Assembly (NCBI GenBank): GCA_910595815.1
Contig: CAJVCM010000078.1
Location: 1-7,529, forward strand
Direction of reading: 5' to 3'
DNA from: Candidatus Thioglobus plumae
GTDB taxonomy: Bacteria > Pseudomonadota > Gammaproteobacteria > PS1 > Pseudothioglobaceae
DNA length: 7,529 nucleotides
A program made the position numbers and the translations under genes. Positions 1 to 6,491 of the stretch are shown one piece after another (position 1 is the first letter of the stretch; each line of letters begins with the position of its first letter). The notes under the pieces are model-generated. The model saw only the letters and a program-made list of their open reading frames with translations, was not told the origin of the DNA and did not search any database.

Positions 1-230
1 TCATCGGCTACTTTTACACGCACAATTGAAGCCATGGTAATATCACCTGTGTCTAATAAGGTGTTTGTCATTGGCATATAGACTTTTTCCATTGCATCTG
101 GATGCAAGGTTGGTGAAATCATTTCACTGATAACTTTAGAAGTAACACCATATTGTATTTGCAATGATGTCATGTAGTAAGTCGAAATTGCACCAATTGT
201 AATTAAGATCCATTTGATTAAACTAACCAT
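1..230 (-). CDS. Membrane-anchored protein, probably DUF302 family (N-terminal part only)
   Basis: Start codon at 228-230 on the minus strand; the frame stays open for 76 codons and runs off the left edge of the window. A good Shine-Dalgarno (AAGGAG, plus 240-245) lies 9 nt upstream, which fixes the start. Residues 5-20 (IKWILITIGAISTYYM) form one hydrophobic segment after a lysine-poor N-terminus, so it is a signal anchor or uncleaved signal peptide with the rest outside the cytoplasm. The stretch LDTGDITMASIVRVKVAD at residues 59-76 resembles the lead-in to the DUF302 domain of small proteins often found in sulfur-oxidising bacteria, which read roughly 'LLETGD..ATVWKVKVADG'. That match is from memory, and the domain core is outside the window. 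No catalytic function is known to me for this type. An alternative is an unrelated anchored periplasmic protein. Confidence 0.6.
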   Translation of the reverse strand, partial: MVSLIKWILITIGAISTYYMTSLQIQYGVTSKVISEMISPTLHPDAMEKVYMPMTNTLLDTGDITMASIVRVKVAD

Positions 231-271
231 TTTGATTTTCTCCTTGGGTTACGCCCATTAAATACTGATTG

Positions 272-294
272 TGATAAAACGAAGAATTTTATCA
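272..294. promoter_or_regulatory. Inverted repeat overlapping the likely promoter of the left-edge gene
   Basis: Perfect 8-bp arms TGATAAAA (272-279) and TTTTATCA (287-294) are separated by 7 nt. The right arm contains, on the minus strand, an extended -10 element TGATAAAAT (plus 286-294), five of six matches to TATAAT plus the TG. The predicted transcription start near 279 gives a leader of about 50 nt before the start codon at 230. No good -35 is placed 17 nt further up, in keeping with an extended -10 promoter. The repeat would cover about -15 to +8, a position suited to a repressor operator. It is AT-rich, so chance cannot be excluded. It does not match the FNR half-sites TTGAT/ATCAA. Confidence 0.35.
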
Positions 295-327
295 TTCTAT
301 TTGTTTAGCGTGGGTAAATATAACCTA

Positions 328-423
328 AACTCTTAATCCATTAAATACAATATTGGTCAAGCTAACAACGCCAATAATCTTGCCATTGTTGCCTATTTGT
401 AAATAAACTGGTTCAGGATTTTT
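328..423 (-). pseudogene. Relic of the C-terminal end of a CBS domain
   Basis: Between a TAA (plus 424-426) and a TAG (plus 325-327) on the minus strand lies a 32-codon frame whose second half reads GKIIGVVSLTNIVFNGL. This closely fits the end of a CBS domain (G-K/R-L-V-G-I-V-S-x-x-D-I-V), with Asn for the usual Asp. It has no start codon and no Shine-Dalgarno. A run of seven T (419-425) sits where it breaks: dropping one base would join it to an ATG at plus 434-436 (frame M-A-F-I-K). Upstream of that, the strand opposite pabC carries stops. I read it as the remnant of a decayed CBS gene, possibly once upstream of the left-edge gene. It could still be chance resemblance in a short frame. Confidence 0.45.
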
Positions 424-435
424 TTATGAATGCCA

Positions 436-441
436 TATAAT
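436..441 (+). promoter_or_regulatory. -10 box directly in front of the pabC-mltG fusion
   Basis: A consensus TATAAT ends 8 nt before the ATG at 450. The -35 region is weak: TTCAGG at 412-417 with an 18-nt spacer matches only three of six bases. Transcription would start about 448-450, at or within 2 nt of the start codon, so the mRNA would be leaderless or nearly so. No purine-rich Shine-Dalgarno is present between 425 and 449, which agrees with this reading. Confidence 0.5.
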
Positions 442-449
442 GTTATCTT

Positions 450-2243
450 ATGAACAAAGTCGTATTAATTAACGGAAAAAAACAAACCAAGCTCAGTGTG
501 TTTAATCGCCTGACACAATTTGGCGATGGCTTGTTTGAGACTTGCCTGGTTAAAGAAGGGCGTTTGTTGTTGTGGGATAAGCATTTTTCACGATTAGAAA
601 AAGGCCGTGTTCAGCTTAAAATTAACCCTATTAGTGAAAAACAGTGGTTAAAAGATATTGCTAAAGCGCTTTCGATAGCCAAGCTAAATCAGGCGGTGGT
701 TAAGGTTATGCTTTCTCGTGGTGAGAGTAAGCGAGGCTATGGATTTGAAGCAGATATTGAGCCGACCCGTATTATTATTGTGTCTGCAGTACCAAAAAAA
801 ATGCTTAGTCAGTACACATTAACAACGTGCCAAAGTGGTTACGTAACTAATCAATTACTGTCTAATATCAAACACTGTAATCGCCTTGAGCAAATTTTAG
901 CCAGAGCAGACATGCATAGTGATGAATGCATTATGTTGGATGACAATGGTTATGTTATTTCAGTAACACAGGGTAATATTTTTGCGCTGAAGTCTGGTGT
1001 ACTGCTAACTCCCGGTTTAGATGAATGTGGTATTGAAGGTACACGCCGTTCAATAGTGTTAAAAATAGCAGATGATCTGGGTTTTCAAGTTAATGTGGGC
1101 GCAATCACACTGCAAGAATTGTACGAATGTGATGAAGTATTTATCACCAATAGTGTGATTGGCATTAAACCGATTACAAAAATTAATGATAAGGTATTTG
1201 CTCAACAACAAGCAACGCAGGAAATAGCACACGCTTTTAATCACTATGTTTCAAAGCGAAAGAATGCAGTTTTATTAAAACCGAAAAAGCCTTATTTCAA
1301 AGTTTTGTTGGCATCAATTACTGCGTTAATATTGGCATGGGCTTATTGGGCAAATATGATTAAAACCGTCGAGTCTTTTGTTTATCAATTACCCAAAGGT
1401 GCTAATATCACCTCAACAGCAGCAGATCTTAAGCGCTATGGCTTGATTCATTCAAGCTATTTTGTAGTGAGTGCAGCCAAAGCTCTTGGTCTTGAGTCAC
1501 AACTTAAATCTGGTCATTATGATATATATCCAAATATGGGTGTGATTGAGTTGCTAGAAAACTTCTCATCGGCAAAAGTAGCCAATCGAAATATCACCTT
1601 GATTGAAGGCGAGACCGTATCCCATTATTACCAACAATTACTTAACACCAAGTCGTTGAAATCAAGTGGTTCGCTAGATGAAACCATGCGCTTAACTGGC
1701 ATAAAAAAACCTTATGAAGGGTATTTCTGGCCAGACACTTATCAAATTAATTATGGTGATAGTGTTGCCAGCGTGTTTAAAAGAGCTCATCAAATGATGC
1801 AAGAGAAGCTAGGCGTTGAGTGGCAAGGGCGCGATAAGGCGTTAAATTTAAAAAATGCAGATGAAGCACTAGTATTGGCATCCTTGATTGAGAAAGAAAC
1901 CGCACACAATAAAGAAAAATCAAAAATAGCAGGTGTGTTTATGCGTCGCTTAAAGAAAGGCATGCGTCTGCAAACTGACCCTAGCGTTGTGTATGCTTTA
2001 GGTAGCCGATATAAAGGCTCACTCAGTAAGCAAGATTTAAAATTTAACAGCCCTTACAATACCTACCGACACAAAGGCTTGCCACCGACAGCGATTGGGT
2101 CTGTTGGCCAGGCTTCATTACGGGCAGCTATGCATCCAGCCTCGGGCGATACTTTGTATTTTGTTGCAAAAAAAGACGGCAGCCATGCCTTTGCAAAAAC
2201 TTACAAACAGCACCGACTTAATATCAAAAAGTATCTAAAATAA
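450..2243 (+). CDS. PabC-MltG fusion: aminodeoxychorismate lyase joined to endolytic murein transglycosylase
   Basis: One 597-residue frame holds two enzymes that are normally separate neighbours. Residues 1-270 are fold-type IV PLP enzyme PabC, which splits 4-amino-4-deoxychorismate to p-aminobenzoate and pyruvate for folate: RLTQFGDGLFET (20-31), HFSRL (45-49) and the PLP-binding Lys141 in SNIKHCNRLEQ are visible. Residues 269-280 are Lys/Arg-rich and 284-303 are the single membrane segment. Residues 305-597 are MltG (YceG), which cuts nascent peptidoglycan strands in the periplasm: a LysM-like part (about 310-375), EGYFWPDTY (423-431), the LIEKET motif (479-484, catalytic Glu probably 481), RLQTDPSVVYAL (506-517) and GLPPTAIGS (543-551). 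Topology fits: PabC inside, MltG outside. No in-frame ATG precedes the membrane segment within the junction, so a separate membrane-bound MltG seems unlikely. Ser171 stands where family members usually have a Glu that contacts the PLP ring nitrogen. The start aligns well with PabC N-termini. Confidence 0.93.
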   Translation: MNKVVLINGKKQTKLSVFNRLTQFGDGLFETCLVKEGRLLLWDKHFSRLEKGRVQLKINPISEKQWLKDIAKALSIAKLNQAVVKVMLSRGESKRGYGFEADIEPTRIIIVSAVPKKMLSQYTLTTCQSGYVTNQLLSNIKHCNRLEQILARADMHSDECIMLDDNGYVISVTQGNIFALKSGVLLTPGLDECGIEGTRRSIVLKIADDLGFQVNVGAITLQELYECDEVFITNSVIGIKPITKINDKVFAQQQATQEIAHAFNHYVSKRKNAVLLKPKKPYFKVLLASITALILAWAYWANMIKTVESFVYQLPKGANITSTAADLKRYGLIHSSYFVVSAAKALGLESQLKSGHYDIYPNMGVIELLENFSSAKVANRNITLIEGETVSHYYQQLLNTKSLKSSGSLDETMRLTGIKKPYEGYFWPDTYQINYGDSVASVFKRAHQMMQEKLGVEWQGRDKALNLKNADEALVLASLIEKETAHNKEKSKIAGVFMRRLKKGMRLQTDPSVVYALGSRYKGSLSKQDLKFNSPYNTYRHKGLPPTAIGSVGQASLRAAMHPASGDTLYFVAKKDGSHAFAKTYKQHRLNIKKYLK

Positions 2244-2248
2244 AACCC

Positions 2249-2866
2249 ATGGAAAGAGGAAAATTTATCACCATTGATGGGGTTGAGGGTGCAGGAAAAA
2301 GCACTCAAATTACCTTTATTTGTGACTACTTAAAAGCCAAGGGTGTTAATGTTATTTTGACGCGTGAGCCCGGCGGCACAGATGTAGGTGAGAAAATTCG
2401 AACACTCTTACTGAGTAATTCAACAGGCAAAATGCATGCTGATACAGAACTGATGTTGATGTTTGCTGCCAGAAACGAGCACATTCAAAATAAAATCATG
2501 CCTGCTTTAAAACAAGGTGATTGGGTATTGAGCGACCGCTTTACTGATGCTTCTTATGCGTATCAGGGCGGTGGCAGAGGTTTGGATGTTGAGCGTATTG
2601 CGCAATTAGAACAATGGGTATTGCAAGACTTCACTCCGGACATGACGTTACTATTAGATGTACCAGTTGAGATTGGTATGTCCCGAGTGGAGTCACGGGG
2701 AAAAAAAGACCGAATTGAGCTAGAGGCCACAGATTTTTTTAACCGAGTGAGGCAAGCCTATATCGACCGATCTGAGCAGTTTCCAGACCGTATTAAGTTG
2801 ATTGACTCTTCTCAAACGGTAGAACACACCAAGCAACAAATTAAAGTTATTTTGGACTCACTATGA
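2249..2866 (+). CDS. tmk: Thymidylate kinase (dTMP kinase)
   Basis: This cytoplasmic enzyme phosphorylates dTMP to dTDP with ATP, a required step of dTTP synthesis. The 205 residues match the usual length (about 210). Visible are the P-loop GVEGAGKST (11-19), the dTMP-binding TREPGGTD (38-45), SDRFTDASYAYQGGGRG (95-111) and the LID segment RGKKDRIE (150-157), whose basic residues there are typical of the E. coli-like class with a plain P-loop. The start lies 5 nt after the mltG stop and has no clear Shine-Dalgarno, so translation probably depends on ribosomes arriving from the fusion gene. The stop overlaps the start of holB by 4 nt (ATGA). The order pabC-mltG-tmk-holB is conserved in gammaproteobacteria. 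Confidence 0.97.
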   Translation: MERGKFITIDGVEGAGKSTQITFICDYLKAKGVNVILTREPGGTDVGEKIRTLLLSNSTGKMHADTELMLMFAARNEHIQNKIMPALKQGDWVLSDRFTDASYAYQGGGRGLDVERIAQLEQWVLQDFTPDMTLLLDVPVEIGMSRVESRGKKDRIELEATDFFNRVRQAYIDRSEQFPDRIKLIDSSQTVEHTKQQIKVILDSL

Positions 2867-3894
2867 TGCTGCCTTGGCATAAGTCTGCCTTTACAAAGTT
2901 GACTCAGATGATTGATCAAAATCATCTACCACATGCGTTGCTAATTACTGGTATGCCACAGATGGGTAAGTTTGAACTGATGCAGCAATTGGTGCAAACC
3001 TTATTGTGCCATAATCAATCTTGCGGTGAATGCCGCGTGTGTCGCGCTATTGCTAAAGACAATCCAAAAGAAACACTAGAAACATCAACACTGATTCGCA
3101 GATCGTACTATCCGAATATGGTGTTCTGTCGAACCGAGGTCAATGACCGAGGTGTAGAATCAAAAAATATTCGCATTAATCAAATCCGTGCTTTTTGTGA
3201 GGCATTGAATAAAACTGCCGATGATTTACAAATTGGCGTGTTATTTTATGCAGACCAAATGAATGTAAGTGCGGCCAACAGTTTGTTGAAAACGTTGGAA
3301 GAGCCTCGAGACAACACACTGATTATTTTATTGGCGCACAATCCTAAGAATTTGCCAGCGACTATTTTGTCCCGTTGTCAAAGCGTGCACATTTCCCCGG
3401 CCTATGATGAGGCAACAAAAACTTGGCTTGCGGATCATATTAGTCAAACGCAAAATGAAGATTTTGATGTGGCACAATTATTAGAAAATACGCATGGCGT
3501 TCCTTTTAAGGTGCTTTCAGAACTTTCTGGTGATAGATTTATTCATTATCAAAATTGGCAAAATCAATTATTAAACATGGTGGTACACCCAGCTACACTG
3601 AATGAAGTGCAAGATTTTGAAGGCAATGAAGTAGAGGTTCTGAATTGCCTACAAAATTTAGTGATTGAAGGTATTCGCTTGAAAGCGTTAGGTCATGAGG
3701 GTGGTTTAGTTGAGTTAAATCAAGTGGTTAAAACGGTAAAATCAGATTTTTTGTTTAGGTTATTGGATGATATTTATCATGCGATTAACTTGTCAAAAAC
3801 TACCGTGAATATTAAATTATTATTGGATAATGTTTTGATTGTGTGGTCACACATTACACATTTAAAACGCTATCCGCAAATTACTAAAACATAA
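2863..3894 (+). CDS. holB: DNA polymerase III subunit delta' (clamp loader)
   Basis: This AAA+-fold subunit of the clamp loader works with delta and tau/gamma to load the beta clamp on DNA. The 343 residues are close to the E. coli subunit (334). Visible are LPHALLITG (22-30), a degenerate P-loop GMPQMGKFE (30-38) that keeps Lys36 but lacks the following Ser/Thr, the zinc-binding cysteines Cys49, Cys54, Cys57 and Cys60, AANSLLKTLEEP (137-148) and the SRC motif (170-172). delta' does not hydrolyse ATP, so the poor P-loop is expected. Residues about 66-84, between the zinc module and the following strand, seem about 15 longer than in E. coli. The start overlaps the tmk stop by 4 nt; a second ATG follows at once (2866). 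The last part, about 180-343, is poorly conserved, as in the family. Confidence 0.93.
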   Translation: MMLPWHKSAFTKLTQMIDQNHLPHALLITGMPQMGKFELMQQLVQTLLCHNQSCGECRVCRAIAKDNPKETLETSTLIRRSYYPNMVFCRTEVNDRGVESKNIRINQIRAFCEALNKTADDLQIGVLFYADQMNVSAANSLLKTLEEPRDNTLIILLAHNPKNLPATILSRCQSVHISPAYDEATKTWLADHISQTQNEDFDVAQLLENTHGVPFKVLSELSGDRFIHYQNWQNQLLNMVVHPATLNEVQDFEGNEVEVLNCLQNLVIEGIRLKALGHEGGLVELNQVVKTVKSDFLFRLLDDIYHAINLSKTTVNIKLLLDNVLIVWSHITHLKRYPQITKT

Positions 3895-3899
3895 AGGAG
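3894..3899 (+). promoter_or_regulatory. Shine-Dalgarno of hemL, overlapping the holB stop
   Basis: AAGGAG overlaps the last base of the holB TAA and lies 7 nt before the ATG at 3907. It decides between this ATG and another at 3902, which is out of frame and too close (2 nt). It is the strongest ribosome-binding site inside the long operon, so hemL is probably translated more independently than tmk, holB or the LOG gene, all of which lack one. Confidence 0.7.
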
Positions 3900-3906
3900 T
3901 TATGGC

Positions 3907-5190
3907 ATGAGCCAATCAGACGATTTATTTGAACAAGCAAAAACCGTTATTCCAGGCGGCGTTAATTCACCAGTACGTGCTTTTAATGGTGTAGGTGGAA
4001 ACCCGATTTTCTTTACCAAGGGTGAGGGTGCTTATTTGTTTGATGCAGATGGTAAAAAATATATTGACTACGTTGCTTCATGGGGGCCGATGATTTTAGG
4101 TCATGCAAATCAAGCAGTAGTTAATGCGGTTAAAGAAACTTTAGAGAAGGGCTTGGGCTTTGGTGCACCGACTGAAATTGAAACTATCTTGGCGAAAAAA
4201 GTATGCGAACTGGTGCCATCAATTGAGCTGGTGCGTATGGTAAGCTCAGGTACTGAAGCTACCATGAGCGCTATTCGTTTAGCGCGTGGTTTTACCGGTA
4301 GAGATAAAATTGTAAAGTTTGAAGGTTGTTATCACGGTCATTCAGATTCACTCTTGGTTAAAGCGGGCTCAGGTGCACTAACGCTTGGCGTGCCAACCTC
4401 GCCAGGCGTGCCTGCAGCATTGGCTGAGCATACACTAACATTAGAATACAACAATGTTGACCAAGTGCGTGAAGTGCTAAGCGAAGTTGGTGATGAAGTG
4501 GCTTGTATTATTGTTGAACCTGTTGCCGGTAATATGAACTGCATCCCACCAGTTGATGGATTTTTACAAGGGCTACGTGAAATTTGTGATGAGCATGGTG
4601 TGGTACTTATTTTTGACGAAGTGATGACTGGCTTTCGCGTTGCGCTTGGCGGCGCACAAGCTTATTATGGCGTAAAGCCAGATTTAACCACTTTGGGTAA
4701 AGTGATTGGTGGCGGACTACCTGTAGGCGCCTTTGGTGGAAAGCGTGAAATTATGGAATACATTGCACCGCTTGGACCAGTCTATCAAGCAGGTACGCTT
4801 TCGGGTAACCCGATGTCAATGTCGGCAGGTTTGGCGATGCTCAATGCCTTGTCAGATGACGTAAATTTTTATCAAAATTTGAGTGAAAAAGTGCAAATGT
4901 TGACCGATGGAATTTTGGATCAAGCTAAGGCTAATAATATTGGTATGACGGCTAATATGGTGGGCGGTATGTTTGGTTTATTCTTTACTGATTCAGATTC
5001 TGTTACCAACTTTAATGAAACCTCTCAGTGCGATGTAGAGCGCTTTAAGAAATTCTATCATTTAATGTTAGAGGAAGGTATTTATATGGCACCTTCTGCT
5101 TATGAAGCGGGCTTTGTGTCAAATGCACACAGTAATGAAGATATCCAAGCGACGATTGATGCAACAGGACGCGTATTTGCTAAATTATGA
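3907..5190 (+). CDS. hemL: Glutamate-1-semialdehyde 2,1-aminomutase
   Basis: This PLP enzyme moves the amino group of glutamate-1-semialdehyde to give 5-aminolevulinate, the precursor of haem, sirohaem and other tetrapyrroles in the C5 pathway. The 427 residues equal the family length. Visible are PGGVNSPVRAF (16-26), the SSGTEATMSAIRLARG segment (113-128), YHGHSDSLL (142-150), IIVEPVAGNMN (201-211), IFDEVMTGFR (235-244) with the Asp that binds the pyridine nitrogen, and the Schiff-base Lys265 in TTLGKVIGGGLPVGAFGG. Sirohaem demand would be high in an organism using dissimilatory sulfite reductase, but no dsrAB is in this window. The gene has its own Shine-Dalgarno, starts 12 nt after holB, and its stop overlaps the next start by 4 nt. 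Confidence 0.98.
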   Translation: MSQSDDLFEQAKTVIPGGVNSPVRAFNGVGGNPIFFTKGEGAYLFDADGKKYIDYVASWGPMILGHANQAVVNAVKETLEKGLGFGAPTEIETILAKKVCELVPSIELVRMVSSGTEATMSAIRLARGFTGRDKIVKFEGCYHGHSDSLLVKAGSGALTLGVPTSPGVPAALAEHTLTLEYNNVDQVREVLSEVGDEVACIIVEPVAGNMNCIPPVDGFLQGLREICDEHGVVLIFDEVMTGFRVALGGAQAYYGVKPDLTTLGKVIGGGLPVGAFGGKREIMEYIAPLGPVYQAGTLSGNPMSMSAGLAMLNALSDDVNFYQNLSEKVQMLTDGILDQAKANNIGMTANMVGGMFGLFFTDSDSVTNFNETSQCDVERFKKFYHLMLEEGIYMAPSAYEAGFVSNAHSNEDIQATIDATGRVFAKL

Positions 5191-5777
5191 AGATTGATGT
5201 TGTTGAGTCAGAGCTGAATGAAGCACAAACCACTCTGGAGAAGTTTGATAACAATGTCACTATTTTTGGTTCTTCACGTATCGCCCAGGATGACCCTTTA
5301 GCTAAAAAAGCTTATCAACTGGGTAAGTCCCTGTCTGATGGTGGATTTAATGTTTTAACTGGTGCTGGGCCCGGTATTATGCAAGCTGTTAATCACGGCG
5401 CATTTGAGGGAAAATCTAAAAGTATTGGTTTAAACATTAAGCTACCGAAAGAGCAATCACCAAATCCGTATTTGGATGAGTGCTTGTTGTTTGAACATTT
5501 TTTTACTCGTAAAGTCATGTTAATTAAACACGCTGATGCTTGTGTATTTTTTCCAGGTGGATTTGGCACTGCCGATGAGCTGATGGAAATATTGACGTTA
5601 GTACAAACAAAAAAAGGTAAGCAGATTAAAATTTTGTTATTTGATTCAGAATTTTGGACACCTTTATTAAATTGGTTTAATACTTTAGAAAATAATCAGT
5701 ATATTAATTCAACAGACTTAGAATCATTTGAACTAGTCGACAGTGTTGAGCAAATATTAGAGATACTCGAGGCATAA
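5187..5777 (+). CDS. LOG family protein (TIGR00730 type), nucleoside 5'-monophosphate phosphoribohydrolase-like
   Basis: This is a Rossmann-fold protein of the LOG family, once called 'lysine decarboxylase-like'. Characterised members cleave the N-glycosidic bond of nucleoside 5'-monophosphates, including cytokinin ribotides, to give base and ribose 5-phosphate. Visible are IFGSSR (26-31), GAGPGIMQAVN (59-69), the catalytic-type Arg108-Lys109 in FFTRKVMLI and PGGFGTADE (123-131), where Glu131 lies 23 residues after Arg108 as expected. Length 196 fits a single-domain member. The first 20 residues are an acidic extension before the first strand. The start overlaps the hemL stop (ATGA) and lacks a Shine-Dalgarno, so it is probably coupled to hemL translation. 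The true substrate cannot be read from sequence; a role in purine nucleotide salvage or turnover is the likeliest. Confidence 0.88.
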   Translation: MKIDVVESELNEAQTTLEKFDNNVTIFGSSRIAQDDPLAKKAYQLGKSLSDGGFNVLTGAGPGIMQAVNHGAFEGKSKSIGLNIKLPKEQSPNPYLDECLLFEHFFTRKVMLIKHADACVFFPGGFGTADELMEILTLVQTKKGKQIKILLFDSEFWTPLLNWFNTLENNQYINSTDLESFELVDSVEQILEILEA

Positions 5778-5778
5778 T

Positions 5779-6432
5779 ATGGCATTGGCAATTTTTGATT
5801 TAGATAAAACTTTAATTGGTGGAGACAGTGATTTTCTTTGGGGTGAATTCATGAGTGAAATTGGTGCGGTAGATAGTGATACTTACCAAGTTAAAAATCA
5901 ATATTTTTTTGATCAGTACGCCTTAGGAAAGCTTGATATTAATGAATATTTAGAATTTTGTTTAGCACCATTATCCCAACACTCTCTCGCTACATTAAAT
6001 GAGTGGCATCAACAATTTATGCTGTCAAAAATAGATTCTATTTTGTTACCTAAAGCACAAGCAGTTGTTGATGCGCATAGAGATAAAGGCGATACCTTGC
6101 TAGTCATTACTGCGACTAATCGTTTTGTGACAGCGCCTATTGTGGCGAAGTATGGTATCGACCACTTGCTGGCGACCGAGCCTGAAATTAAAGATGGGCA
6201 ATACACAGGAAAAGTGGCAGGTGAGCCTTGTTTCCAGTCAGGCAAGATTGGTCACCTTAATCAGTGGCTGGCTAAAACTGGTGAAAGTATTGAAGGTGCT
6301 AGTTTTTATTCAGATTCACACAATGACTTGCCAATGCTAGAGCTGGTAGATTACCCTGTGGTGGTAAATGCTGATGAACAGTTAATCCAAATTGCCTCTG
6401 ATCGAGATTGGCCAAGCTTAGATTGGCATTAG
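5779..6432 (+). CDS. HAD-superfamily subclass IB phosphatase (SerB-like)
   Basis: This is a soluble Mg-dependent phosphohydrolase of the HAD-IB group (phosphoserine phosphatase-like). Visible are motif I FDLDKT (6-11) with nucleophile Asp7 and acid/base Asp9, a helical cap (about 15-90), motif II ITATN (110-114), the motif III Lys156 in FQSGKIGHL, and motif IV SDSHNDLPML (178-187) with Asp179 and Asp183. All catalytic residues are present, and 217 residues match this subgroup. Relatives are sometimes labelled phosphoserine or histidinol-phosphate phosphatase, but the substrate here is not evident from sequence. It starts 1 nt after the LOG stop, with GAGG (5769-5772) 6 nt before the ATG, and is the last gene before the terminator. 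Confidence 0.88.
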   Translation: MALAIFDLDKTLIGGDSDFLWGEFMSEIGAVDSDTYQVKNQYFFDQYALGKLDINEYLEFCLAPLSQHSLATLNEWHQQFMLSKIDSILLPKAQAVVDAHRDKGDTLLVITATNRFVTAPIVAKYGIDHLLATEPEIKDGQYTGKVAGEPCFQSGKIGHLNQWLAKTGESIEGASFYSDSHNDLPMLELVDYPVVVNADEQLIQIASDRDWPSLDWH

Positions 6433-6444
6433 TCTTTAGGCAAT

Positions 6445-6470
6445 AAAAAACCTCCTTTCGGAGGTTTTTT
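6445..6470. terminator. Bidirectional Rho-independent terminator between the HAD gene and dsrE2
   Basis: The stem CCTCC (6451-6455) pairs with GGAGG (6460-6464) around a 4-nt loop. Six A (6445-6450) precede it and six T (6465-6470) follow, so both strands give a GC stem followed by a U-run. The A and T runs can extend the stem to 11 bp. On the minus strand the loop reads GAAA, a stable GNRA tetraloop; on the plus strand it reads TTTC. It lies 12 nt after the HAD stop and 21 nt after the dsrE2 stop, so it can end both convergent units. Confidence 0.93.
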
Positions 6471-6491
6471 AAACATTCTTGAAGAAATGAA

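Noticed and set aside
272..294. FNR/Anr-type operator
   Set aside because: The arms TGATAAAA/TTTTATCA with a 7-nt spacer do not fit TTGAT-N4-ATCAA.
1059..1244. Open frame on the minus strand inside the pabC half, and similar ones at 4338-4544, 6009-6245 and 6299-6601, plus plus-strand frames at 6140-6340 and 6688-6882
   Set aside because: All lie inside well-supported genes on another frame or strand, have no Shine-Dalgarno or recognisable motif, and show no protein-like conservation; they are by-products of the real genes.
450..2243. Fusion as a simple sequencing artefact
   Set aside because: The frame remains open through the junction, the linker is basic just before the membrane helix as topology requires, and there is no homopolymer longer than a few bases at the join; not excluded, but less likely.
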